From Branchiostoma floridae (taxonomy: Eukaryota; Chordata; Leptocardii; Amphioxiformes; Branchiostomatidae), in assembly GCF_000003815.2 (NCBI RefSeq), contig NC_049991.1, positions 20,698,549-20,762,548 on the forward strand: a DNA stretch of 64,000 nucleotides, given 5' to 3'. Below are positions 37,301-47,483 of this stretch, one piece after another (the first letter of the stretch is position 1; every line of letters starts with the position of its first letter). The notes below the pieces were generated by a model. It made no database searches. It saw only the letters and a list, made by a program, of their open reading frames with translations, and was not told the DNA's origin. The translations under genes were made by a program, and so were the position numbers.

Positions 37301-40300
37301 GACATAGTCTTTCAAAGGATTCAACGCATCTCCCCATCTGTTACACCTCGTGTAAAGCATCTTGCGCTGTTGAAGGTCGTAAACCCGGCGTCATATCGTT
37401 ATTCTGGCGACCTAAGACAAATAACACGTCGTAGCGTATCGGCAACGCTGCCTCTAAATGTAAAGACTTTCAATTCAGCTGCTTCCTGTACTGTATTCTA
37501 CTTACATATTTGCCTCCTCTGAAAAACTGGGCTTGGAAAAATAATTTAAAGTCTTTAACTTTCTCACATTAGGTCTTTAACATGCCAGTTGAAGGAATAT
37601 TAGTTTATGATTCAGTTTTTTCAAACAATAAACCCATCTTAATGGTTGAAACTTGCGGCGGTGTTGTCGGTACGCTATTGACATGGGCCCCTCCCAAGGG
37701 TGGTGATTACATGGTGATGAATCCCTGCTCCTGGGCGGTGTGACAGGCTATACCTGCCGCCGGGACAGACATGTGTCTCCGTTAGCTGCGCCTCTGGTAA
37801 TGAACCGGGTAGAAAATGGGTCAAACCATCCCGAGGGGGGAACATTAGTCTCCGGAGTCGTGTTAGTGCACCTCGTTATTGGTAATGGGTAATGAGGTGG
37901 ATATGTCTTGTTGATTTATGTTGGTTAAGCTTCAAAAAGGAAACATTCGCTGATAACCACCTCCGCCAAGAAAATTAACTTTTTTTAATGAATGGTGCGT
38001 TTACAATCTTATGTGTATAAATTCTTTCTTCTATACCCTTCCTTATTCCTCCTTTCCTATCTTCGTATTCTTTTTTCTCTCAATTCCTTTCAATATCTCC
38101 CGATTTTCTCTAAACTCTTTTCTCATTCCTCGTTTTCCTCTATCCTTTCTTCCTTCCTTCCTTCTGTCATTTCATTTCTTTTTACATTTCCCTCCCTCCT
38201 TCCTTCCTTCTTCAAGTTTACATTCTTTTGTCATTCCTTTCAATGCCATCATTTCTTCGAATTCTTTTTTCATTCTTCCGTCTCTCTTCTTAAGCTTCAT
38301 TTCCTCATTAATTCACTCTATTCCCTCCAGGTGGCTCGGACCTGCTCCCGGAAGACGATACAGAGGTGACGGAGGACGCTCCTGGCGGCCCGTTGCCGTA
38401 CTGCAGCCTGTTCACGAACCGCGCGCCGCACCCGGAGCACAAGCTGGTCAAGTGTTCCTGGTTTCACAACGACGCCTGCTGCTATCAGGAGGAGGTGGAC
38501 AGGTGTGTAGAATTATGCATATATGTTTATCTGACAGACTGCATGTCTACCTGCGTAAGGCTTAGGTCCCAATTCACAAACCGGGGCCCGGTCGGAAAGC
38601 TTTCGGAAACGAAAAATATTATATAAAAGGCAACGAAACACACAGAACGTAAAGAAAATAGTCATGAGCATAATTAATGTATATTCCTAAACACTTATTT
38701 TTTGTTTCCCCAAACATCCCGGCCTAGGTACGGCCGGGTTGGAAATGGGACCTAGGCATAATAAGTGCTTAAGCCAATGACCTTTCTCTGATCCTCTCCG
38801 TCAAGTACCTCCAAGTCGCATGGTCCTGTGTGCTAGTTTCGTGTCAACTATTCTAAAAACACGCGGTTTCCAGATGAAGGGGTGAGTCTTATTTTACCTA
38901 CAAGCTGAGAAATATGTGTGCAACCATTTCAACAACAAATATTACTTCCACGGTCTCATACCTTCGCCAAATGATGTCAAAAATTACTGACGTGTTATAA
39001 ATGTTTATTTCGCTTCCGCAGATAAGATCCTCATTTGTATACATAACGTCAGTTGATAATGATCTCAAATACAAATTGCATTGCCAAATCCATCCAGGAC
39101 TTGTGGAATTATGCTGTCTACAACGTACACAAACGGCACTGTAGTAACGTGTGTAGCGGATAGTGACCCTGCCTCTCTGGACTATGAGAAGTTTTCATTT
39201 TCGTGTTTAGAAGGATATGATAACTGATATCTAGCCCTTTGAAACCATATTGAAGTAAAAACCAAGTGTACGGATGGCTCATGCGTTCTCTTGTCGTATC
39301 AGGATATTCCCGACAGTGGTTCCCCCTCGCGGAGCTAACCAGAACTGCACGGACCACCTGTACTACCTGATGTGTTACATCTGCTCGCCGCGCCAGCATC
39401 TCTTCTACAGGGACGAGGTCGTCACCATCTGTGAAGAGCTCTGCAACCGGTGAGAAGATATTCAATCTTCTGATCCATTGTTGAGAAAACAACTTTAAGT
39501 ATTGCTGGGATCGGGTCCCAATTCACAACGGTACAGTTGTGCTATCTCCAACAGATATTTGGAGTGAAAAAGTTTTGACAGGCAGTTTTTTTTGGTGACA
39601 GACCGCTGCCTCAATATAAGGAATATAAAGAACACAGTGGACTACTACTAATGGTAAACTTTCAAGTTCGTTTTCAAATTCATGCTTCTACTTTTATTGT
39701 GCATGATTGTGTTTTGTCATCTAACAAATTAGCCTGGGTACCATCCGGAAAGTAGTTCGCTCTGGCGTTCATTATTTACTATATACAGTCGCTTCTAGCT
39801 CTGACATTCATTATACACTATATACAGTCGCTTCTCTGTGTTTCCGTCTGGGAACGCGGACCATCTAAACGTCTGGAATCGTCCAAATTTTGGACGCAGG
39901 CGCTGATTGGTCCCCAAATATGAGCGAATTATGGAATGGGTTCAAGCGATCGTCCGAACAGGCGTTCCAACACCGGACAAGCTCTCCGTCTGCGGGAGGA
40001 CCTGTTGTCATCAACGAGCGCTCTAGAATCTATTCCTTGATTCGCTCATTAACTGACGTTAGCACCAGACGGTTTGAATGCGCACGTCTCCAGACGGATA
40101 GCAGAAGCGAACATAGGAGCGAACTACTATCCGGATGGTACCCAGGCTACTAACAAATAGTTCTAGAGTGTAATATCAAGGACTTTGAATTTATCTCTCT
40201 CATACCTTTCTCTAATGTCCTCTCGTTATCTCTCTTATACCTTTCTCTTATGTCCTATCATTATAGTTTTTTATTCTTTTATTTTGTTCCTTAAATAACT

Positions 40301-40821
40301 GTGGTAACTTGTGTTAATCTTCCAGATTGTAGTCTCCTTCACCGACCTCTCTGGGGGCATTGGCGTAAGTTGTTGGGGGAGGGGGGTGGGGAGGGGGTGG
40401 GGAGTACAAGCTTCCTGGCATATATTCCTTTCCTGGCATTTTCCCTTTCAGTTCAAAATCATGAATCCCCCCTCCCCCCAACAATTTACGCTAATGCCCC
40501 CAGAAAGGCCGGTGAAGGAGGCTACCAGATTGTCCCTTTTTCTTCTTTCTCTGTCGACATGTCCGCAGCCTGTTCGAGGCCTGTGCGAACGCCACGCTGA
40601 AGGGGCAGCGGATCGGCGAGCAGTACTCCTCGGGCAGGGACTACTGCGTCAGCCGCAAGTTCCGCGTGGACCGGCAGAGCAGCGGCAGCTGTTACTCACA
40701 CAACTTCTCCATCGTGGAGGACATCGAGCCGCCCACCTCCCACCAAGATGGCGCCGGAGGTTCCGCGTCGCTCTTGCTCGTGACCTTGATAATTACAAGG
40801 ACGTTAACTACGACGTTATGA
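34348..40821 (+). CDS. Folate-receptor-like cysteine-rich GPI-type surface protein, 4 exons
   Basis: Exons 34348-34444, 38331-38502, 39303-39449 and 40569-40821 (TGA 40819-40821) join in matching phases into 222 residues. The ATG is the first one after an in-frame TAG. Residues 15-31 are a Leu/Val-rich signal-peptide core. Residues 57-180 carry 12 cysteines: 57, 74, a CC pair at 82-83, 105, 114, 117, 133, 137, 144, 165, 180. The spacing and the signatures NDACC, CYICSP and CNRLFEACANA resemble the folate receptor / riboflavin-binding / HHIP N-terminal domain family (Pfam Folate_rec type). NxS/T sites occur at N104, N146 and N184. The C-terminus (about 200-222, small residues then LLLVTLII) looks like a GPI-attachment signal. 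Ligand unknown: the motifs support the fold, not folate binding. Intron 1 (3.9 kb) contains a piggyBac-like element, intron 2 a MITE, and intron 3 an inverted-repeat element. The LRR gene follows 0.8 kb downstream on the same strand. Confidence 0.86.
35020..35670. repeat. Dispersed-repeat-like segment in intron 1 of the folate-receptor-like gene
   Basis: It ends in a 'cttgagtaatcatctacaca' + gacagagacaca block and 'ataacctcc' facing 'catggaggtaa', a small inverted terminus. A similar 'accttcgccaagaaggttat' block occurs in the LRR gene intron at ~42631 next to a TG microsatellite. Confidence 0.4.
36193..37216. mobile_element. piggyBac-like non-autonomous element in intron 1 of the folate-receptor-like gene
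   Basis: The ends are CCCTTAAACCACCGTA (left) and, inverted, CCCTCAAACAACCGTA (right), with TTAA exactly on both sides (36189-36192 and 37217-37220). CCCT-starting inverted repeats and TTAA targets are the hallmark of piggyBac. A subterminal 'ggggtcaaaacc' / 'ggggttagttttgacc' pair is inverted. The interior is A/T-rich with no transposase. Confidence 0.8.
38010..38328 (+). repeat. Long pyrimidine-rich (TTCC/CTTT) tract before exon 2 of the folate-receptor-like gene
   Basis: Over 300 bp of the sense strand is almost only T and C, with repeated ttcctt, and it runs directly into the AG acceptor at 38329-38330. It acts as an unusually long polypyrimidine tract. Confidence 0.8.
38563..38755. mobile_element. 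MITE family D copy in intron 2 of the folate-receptor-like gene
   Basis: The left end is 'taggtcccaattcacaaacc' with ggggcccggtc. The right end is 'cggccgggttggaaatggga' with cctagg. It begins 60 bp after the exon 2 donor. A solo end of similar type ('cgggtcccaattcacaac') lies at about 39511. Confidence 0.7.
40335..40524. mobile_element. Inverted-repeat element in intron 3 of the folate-receptor-like gene
   Basis: Arms of about 53 bp: 'ttcaccgacctctctggggg' through 'aagttgttggggga' on the left, and the complement 'tccccccaacaatttacgct' through 'aggccggtgaagga' on the right. The G-rich (left) and C-rich (right) inner arms could pair. It ends about 45 bp before the exon 4 acceptor. Confidence 0.75.
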
Positions 40822-41597
40822 CGAAACTATTAGATCTGTAAATGTTGTAAATATAAATTCGCTCACGTTTAGCTTTTTTTCGTCGTTTTAGTGACCTTTG
40901 ACCTGTCCACCAACATTGTGGCTTGTCGCTATTGGTCACCTTGATCTTGACCTCGACAATCGCAAAAGGACGCTTATAACGGTGTCATGACGTAACTGAT
41001 ACTGTGTTCGTCATACGTCAGTAAAAAACTTTGACCTCTTCACTAACGTGGCGCGAGTGGCCGCGACCTTGATCATTACAAGGTCATTTATCCTACGATA
41101 ATCACACAATCATGCTGTACATATCAAATTGTCTCGCTTAAGTTCGTGCTCATCAAAAGACATATGAAGAAGCTAAAGATTCCTATTAAGACGGAGCCAA
41201 GACTTCTTTTGTCTCTTGTTGTCATGACCTTGGTAATCACAAGGACGTTTATCACTCTGTCACGCCACGGTCGTCTGAACAAGCCTGTTCACAAGTTAGG
41301 GACCCTCACCTTTGACATATTACCCAGAATATATCTCGCTGTGTAAGCGTAGTTGGAACAATACACCGGTTCATCACACCCGTTGCAGGTACCCAACAGA
41401 TTTTACGTAAGGTCTACACTGTACGCATGTCAGGTCAATGCAGGTCAACAGTACGTTAACGCCTTGTGTTAATCATTACCCTCAGCACCAACACACCGGC
41501 TTATCAAGATAACGGCTTTCTTTACTCTGGGGCGTCTCAGATCGGTCCTGCAAGACGTCGTTACATTCTTAAAACTGCGATACTTCGTGAAGACTGT

Positions 41598-41605
41598 TAT
41601 TTAAG
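41598..41605 (+). promoter_or_regulatory. Possible TATA-like box of the LRR gene
   Basis: TATTTAAG lies 45-52 bp before the start codon at 41650, which would put transcription start around 41630 and leave a very short 5' UTR. This rests on position and motif only; an unseen 5' non-coding exon would remove the argument. Confidence 0.3.
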
Positions 41606-41649
41606 ACGTAGATGATAAGAAACCAAGTAGCTTCAGATCTTAAGAAGCG

Positions 41650-44600
41650 ATGAGCTGGTGTGTGGTGACCCTTGCTGTCTGCACGTTAGTGCTGCTGGGA
41701 GGAGTGGCCGGACAAACCGACTGCCCCAGCGTCTGTACATGTTCTACAGGTAAGAACATAGCTATATACGACTTCCGTAAAGGCTACCCGAGCCGCCTTT
41801 GTGACCTTAATATTCCTGTTAAGTCAGTTATTCATCACTCTTTGTGATCAGTTGAGCTGGTCTCAATCATGATATTTCTGACTTAGGGAGAAGAGACACT
41901 GTTTCATTCGTTTCCATGTAAGTTTTAACCACCAAATACGTTCAGTGCCCAGTGGTCTCTTGGTCATGCACTGAGCAAGAAAAGGAACACAAAACAAACG
42001 AAGAAACATACATGTAAAGGGGTCTGAGGATTTATTAGCTTCAGTTTACCGCTCCACCGCGCAATAACTGTCTCCCGTAACTTTTTTGATTTTCACCTAC
42101 GAACTCCTGCCCCACTCAGACCACAATGCTTTATTAAGGGAACAGCTCGAAACACTATGCTTAGCCTATATTTGCAAACTTCTTCTAACTGTCCGTACTT
42201 TTATTGCTTTGAAGTGTTGTCGAGTTATGTTTACTTGCACATTATAGCCTAGGAAAAGGAAAGTGATCATATACACACAACAGGACGGGATGTGTATTTT
42301 GGAGATAAGAAAACCAAATAGGTACAGAACTGTTGTCGTAAATTCAAATAAGAACCAAGTAATTGATAATAAGCCACAAAAGGGGACAGTAGATTATATA
42401 TTGACAAGGATTTATGTGCGCTTGTCAAAATGTTCGATACTAGCTAAAGGCTAAGAGAGGACCTTTTGCAATCTTAAACTTGAATACAAACGAATTACAT
42501 GAGGTATAACCGCCACTTGTAACGTAGCAACCGATACATACGTACACAGTCCATTGACAAACAATGTCCTCGGTTAATCGCTAGGTGGCGTATTGAAACA
42601 CAGGGTCGCAAAGATGCGTCTTTTGATCATTACCTTCGCCAAGAAGGTTATATTTTCGGTAGCGTTTGTATGTATGTGTGTGTGTGTGTGTGTCTGTGTG
42701 TGTCTGTGTGTGTGTGTGTGTGTGTCTGTGTGTCTGTCTCTATGTGTGTGTTTATGTGTGTTTGTCTGTGTGTGTTTATATGTGTGTGTCTGTGTGTGTG
42801 TGTGCAGCGGAACTTCCTGTTTGGATATGTCGTGTTCTGGACATGCTGCAGTAATGATATTTGAACGATAGATAGTTCTTGGAGCTGAAAGTAAGTGGTG
42901 TAAGTCCGGGCCCCCTAGCAACTTCCTACTACTAACCTATAACACTTTGTTATATTTACTTCTCCAGGACAGTTCAAGACGGTGGACTGTGACGCCAGAA
43001 ACCTGACCAGCATTCCCGGTCCGTTGCCTAGCGACGCCATCAACATCTTTCTTGGAAACAACAACATCCAGGAAATCCCGACAGGTTTGTAACTATGGAA
43101 ACACTTTTGAGGTCCATTCAAATAAGAAACTTATTCAGTTGGTAAGAATAAGTGTCCTGCTAGACTTTTGAACATGTTTTCTATATCAACAAAGTGATTT
43201 TCAGTGTATACTTTAATATGCAAATTTTAATTATGTTCTTCCCGACTCCCTAGATGCCTTTAACAGCCTGTCCTCCGTGGTGAACCTGTACCTGAATAAC
43301 AACCCGCTAACTAGTCTCCCACTCGACGCCTTCCGAGGCCTGACCACGCTGCAGAAGTTAGACCTGGGGGAGTGTCAGATCAGCACCATAGAGGACAACG
43401 CTTTCCGCGGACTCACCGAGCTCACGGACCTCACGCTCGACACCAACCAGGTAAGGATTATTCAGGTGTTAGACACTAACCAGGTAAGGGTCAACCAGGT
43501 GTTAGACATCAACCAGGTAAGGGTCAGATCAGCACCATAGAGAACAACGCTTTCCGCGGACTCACCGAGCTCACGGACCTCACTCTCGACACCAACCAGG
43601 TAAGGGTTAACAAGATGTTCTACACTAACCAGGTAAGGGTTAACCAGATGTTGTACACTAACCAGGTAAGGGTCAACCAGGTGTTAGACACCAACCAGGT
43701 AAGGGTTAACCAGATGTTGTACACTAACCAGGTAAGGGTCAACCAGGTGTTAGACACCAACCAGGTAAGGGTCAGATCAGCACCATAGAGGACAACGCCT
43801 TCCGCGGACTCACCGAGCTCACGGACCTCACTCTCGACACCAACCAGGTAAGGGTTATTCAGGTGTTAGACACCAACCAGGTAAGGGTTATTCAGGTGTT
43901 AGACACCAACCAGGTAAGGGTTAACAAGATGTTCTACACCAACCAGGTAAGGGTCAAATCAGCACCATAGAGGACAACGCTTTCCGCGGACTCACCGAGC
44001 TCACGGACCTCACATTTGACACTAACCAGGTAAGGGTCAACCAGGTGCTCTACACCAACCAGGTAAGGGTCGGGAGTAGAACCAACCAGGTAAGGGTCAG
44101 ATCAGCACCATAGAGGACAACGCGTTCCGCGGACTCACCGAGCTCACGGACCTCACTCTCGACACCAACCAGGTAAGGGTCAGATCAGCACCATAGAGGA
44201 CAACGCGTTCCGCGGACTCACCGAGCTCACGGACCTCACGTTCGACACCAACCAGGTAAAAGTTTGGTAGACTAGACCCCTGACTCCCAAGTTCCAAACA
44301 TATACATCAAGTTTAACTTATGTTTTATTCAAGAACGTTTTTCTTCAGACCTCATCATGCTGTTACAAGTATAGTAAAAAAAGCCAGCTCTGCTAAAGTC
44401 AAGCCGGAACAGTTTTTGATTTGTTTGTTTGTTTGTTTGTTTGTTTCACAGATCAAAAGTGTGTCCTTGTCAACATTCCAAGGCCTGCGCAGCCTCAACG
44501 TCCTGAACCTGAGAATGAACCAGCTGACGTCACTTCCGGCGGATGTGTTCGAGTCGACCCTTAACCTCCAGAGCCTGTACATGTCCGATAACCCGTGGGA

Positions 44601-45540
44601 CTGCTCCGACTGCGCTCTCGCCTGGCTTCCAAGGTACGTGCATGGTGCTTCTTCCTTCCTTCTTTCTTCCTCCCTCTTATCCTTCCTTCCTCTTGTCCTT
44701 CCTTCGTTCGTTTCTTCCTTACTTCCAGATTCCTTCCTTCTTTCCCTCCTTCTTTCTTTGTTTCCTTCCATCTTCCCTTCCTTCCTTCCTTCTTTCCCTC
44801 ATTCCCTTTCCTTTTTCCTTTGCTCTTTTAACCTTCAGAGTTCCTTTATTTATTTCTTCTTTCACGACTTCCTAATTTCCCCACCTCCATTTCCTCGTTA
44901 ACTTACATTATAAAGGTCAAGTATCCATCGTTGGTTCTATGAATAAGGGGGGGGGGGGGGCTGAGCACAACCAGTTGATACTCTTGCTTACGTTTCGAGG
45001 TCTATCAGATATCTTCTTCAGAGCTTCTGGCTGGAGTTCTGCTTCTCTGTATTAACAAACCTAGCGACCTTTGGGATTGTGTTCTCGCCGCAAAAACACC
45101 ACCTTCATTGGCTACATATAGCGGCGAGAAGCAGAACTCTAGTTGGAAGCTCTGAGGAAGGTGTTTCATAGACATCGAAACGTAAGCAAGAGTGTGTATT
45201 AATTGGTTGTGTTTAAGATTCCTCGTATATACTTTATTCTACCAACCTGGTGAAATTTTTTCTCGGGAGGATCATGTGTTTCAATATACATGGAAAACTT
45301 TATGAAGAGCCAACGAAGCCTCCTAATGCAGTTCCCTATTCTACCGCCAGGTGGCTCTCGCTGACAGGAGTCTCCCTGGACGCCTCGCGGTGCGCCACCC
45401 CCTCTCTGTCCCAGGGCAGTCTGGTGCGGAACGTCCTGGTCACGGAGTGCCCTGGTCTCGTCAGCTCGGCAGTTACCATGGCAACGCCCTCCACAGCCGT
45501 CATGACGATGTTTCTCACAGTGTTCTTCTTCTTGCTGTGA
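41650..45540 (+). CDS. VLR-like GPI-type leucine-rich-repeat protein, 5 exons
   Basis: Exons 41650-41749, 42968-43084, 43254-43450, 44452-44633 and 45351-45540 (TGA 45538-45540) join in matching phases into 261 residues. Residues 1-21 are a signal peptide. C25, C29, C31 and C41 form an LRRNT cap. Residues 53-187 hold about five to six LRRs of 24 residues (for example [19 protein letters not shown]). NPWDC at 185-189 opens an LRRCT with C189, C192, C213 and C232. The tail (233-261) ends in a hydrophobic stretch ([10 protein letters not shown]), typical of GPI attachment. This is the layout of agnathan variable lymphocyte receptors and of the VLR-like LRR proteins described in amphioxus. A recognition or adhesion role at the cell surface is inferred. 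Exon 3 ends in phase 0 at an LRR boundary, and its last 77 nt plus donor are multiplied in intron 3 (see repeat entry). The acceptor of exon 4 uses a (TTTG)n tract as its pyrimidine-rich region. Confidence 0.88.
42668..42804 (+). repeat. (TG)n microsatellite in LRR intron 1
   Basis: TGTG repeats with TCTG and TATG variants, preceded by the dispersed 'accttcgccaagaaggttat' block. Confidence 0.9.
43374..44255 (+). repeat. Exon-derived minisatellite: tandem splice donors and LRR modules in intron 3
   Basis: Starting at the exon 3 donor, CAG|GT recurs with GT at 43451, 43484, 43517, 43600, 43633, 43666, 43699, 43732, 43765, 43848, 43881, 43914, 43947, 44030, 44063, 44090, 44173 and 44256. Spacings are 33 bp (eleven times), 83 bp (five times) and 27 bp (once). 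The 83-bp unit is the last 77 nt of exon 3 plus gtaagg. It contains an uninterrupted 72-nt, 24-residue LRR module ([10 protein letters not shown]... ending DTNQ). Copies lie at 43528-43599, 43776-43847, 43958-44029, 44101-44172 and 44184-44255; the source is 43379-43450. The 33-bp unit is the last 12 nt of the exon plus 21 nt of the intron. Each module except the third is preceded by a CAG that could in principle act as an acceptor, but no pyrimidine tract lies before it. Confidence 0.95.
44640..44830 (+). repeat. (CTTC/CTTT)n pyrimidine-rich tract in LRR intron 4
   Basis: Nearly pure pyrimidine on the sense strand begins a few bases after the exon 4 donor. It parallels the tract before exon 2 of the upstream gene. 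Confidence 0.85.
44972..45190. mobile_element. Foldback element in LRR intron 4
   Basis: Inverted arms of about 70 bp ('actcttgcttacgtttcgag' ... 'gagttctgcttctc' and its complement) surround a ~75-bp spacer. A 14-G run (44947-44960) lies just outside the left arm. Confidence 0.8.
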
Positions 45541-47229
45541 AATCTGAATCGCTCAGAGTCAAATAAGCCAAGTTTTAGAGTTCGATATAATTCAAGACAT
45601 TGATCAACATCTTATAAGTCTTTGTTTCTTCGATACTGTAGAATACTGGCTTTAAGAGTGCATGGCTACTTTTTCGTTGGACGTTAATGTGAATATAACG
45701 TAAGACACATTAATATTATAATGGTATTCGTGTAATGATGAATAGTAAATTCTTCGCAGAACCTTTTATTGTCTTTGTTTGAAGTAATTGAATGTTGTAA
45801 ACATGAAATATTAGTAAAATACATGTAGCTAAAAGCATTGTTATCCATAACTTTTTGACGTTGCACATTGTGTCGGGATGAATTAAGTTCGTACCGTCTC
45901 TTCTCAATTTGTCTCACACTGGGGTTCCGTATTATACCATTTGTCTCACACCGGGGTTCCACAGATGTTTGTGCACGATTAAACATGATGACATTTACAG
46001 CGTCCATTTGTCATGGAACAATTCACGCGATAAATTTGCTGACCGGTACATTAATTTGTTTCGGTGGAGAATAGTGAAGTCTGGAAGTTTGCTGATAAGT
46101 CGTCGAAATTGACTTTTCTATTTCTGTTTGTTTGTCAAATGTACAAATTCCAGATTCAATTCTCCAACTGCTATGGCAGCCTTTTAGAGCAATATATCAT
46201 GAAGAATGGATTGTCACATATTATAACTCCCGTTGTTTGAGGCTATCTACTACTTTAGATAATATTCTTACTTAGAAAAAAACCCAACCTCATGCCCTCT
46301 GGCTGAATTGCAAATTCCACAAACGTTGAGTGCAAAAAATTCAGTAATACATTATCATTATACCACAGAGTTAGAAGTGATTCTGCTGTCATGCTTTCAC
46401 ATATTGATCTTGGGTTGATACATTGATACATTGCTTTTTTTGTGTGTTCTGCTTTCTCACCTCACCAAGAAAGTTTGACAATACTTTCGGTCTCGTTTGT
46501 GCTCTTGTCTGTGAACAACATAACTAGAGAAGCTGTGGATGGATCAAGATGGTTGGTGGATACGATTTCGAGAAAGGGACCCCTATCGGCTTTCTACGGT
46601 ACTGCAATGTGTTCTGTACAATTGCTATGGTCCTGCATGATTTTATAGTGTTATAATATATGATTCTTGCAGCACAGTGTGAGTGGTGTAAGTTTGAGCC
46701 CATTGTCGAGACAATTAAAAGGGGGGGGGGGGGTTGTAGGAAACTTGGAAGGAGAGTAACTAAAGTAAAGAGTTGACGGAACTTTTTTGATTTTGTGTAA
46801 TAGCTCAAGTAATGACTTTTATGATTAATTACTAAGTCAGTTAATTTGCATGATTGTTCTTTCTATTTTTTGTTCTTCAAAATGCGTGACTCTGTAAGTT
46901 TTAAATCAGTTGGTCATGGTCACAGATTTTCCCCATTGTTTCCCCTTAAAACTTGATGGATGCAAATGGGTTTTAGAATTTACCGCACCATCAATAATAC
47001 AGCAATATTTCTGCCATTAGAATCTTTTTGTCCATCGATTTTAGCCTGCCTCCCCTACCGCAGGGTGAGGAGCTTTAGTCCGCAGGAATCCACGGCGGCA
47101 GAGATTGCGGAAAAACTAAGGAATCAGCATTAATCATTACACGGGACCTAATGGGGAAATATTTCAGACTCTCGCGTCATGCTGTTTCCGACTTTGCCAC
47201 TTAAAAGCTGCATGATAATAGGCAATACT
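45541..47229. other. LRR gene 3' UTR and intergenic, no further gene recognised
   Basis: No AATAAA was found close to the stop; ATTAAA at about 45979 is a candidate poly(A) signal. A near-duplicate of 'tctcacac..ggggttcc' lies at 45911-45961. A 13-G run lies at 46721-46733. Confidence 0.4.
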
Positions 47230-47239
47230 AGTATTTAAT

Positions 47240-47437
47240 TTGCTTAGCTTGCTGAAAGCATACCTAAAGCGTAGAGGCCGAGTCCTTCCTACAACAGCAA
47301 AGAAACTCCAGGAGCTAAGGAAGCTTTCAGGATGCAAAGCACAGAGGAAAAAGATGAAGAAAGACTGAATGCAGCTATAGGGCTTTTCCAAGACTATAGA
47401 TACAGAATGCAGTGAATGATGATGATGATGATGACTA
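47240..47437 (+). mobile_element. Retroelement 3'-terminal fragment with GAT tail
   Basis: An open stretch reading ...LPTTAKKLQELRKLSGC and ending at a TGA near 47367 is followed by 'tgcagtgaatgatgatgatg'. The same 3' end occurs on the minus strand at 55963-56040. Confidence 0.5.
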
Positions 47438-47483
47438 GTATTCTGATGATCCGACCTTGACCATAAACAATGAAATACACGTG

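Noticed and set aside
42593-42921. Cys/Val-rich and His/Thr-rich small ORFs
   Set aside because: They are direct translations of the (TG)n microsatellite on either strand.
43528-44255. The five intronic LRR modules as ordinary annotated exons
   Set aside because: They lack pyrimidine tracts before their AG, one lacks the AG (caaatc at 43955-43960), and one spacer is only 11 bp. They are reported as a repeat, with transcription left open.
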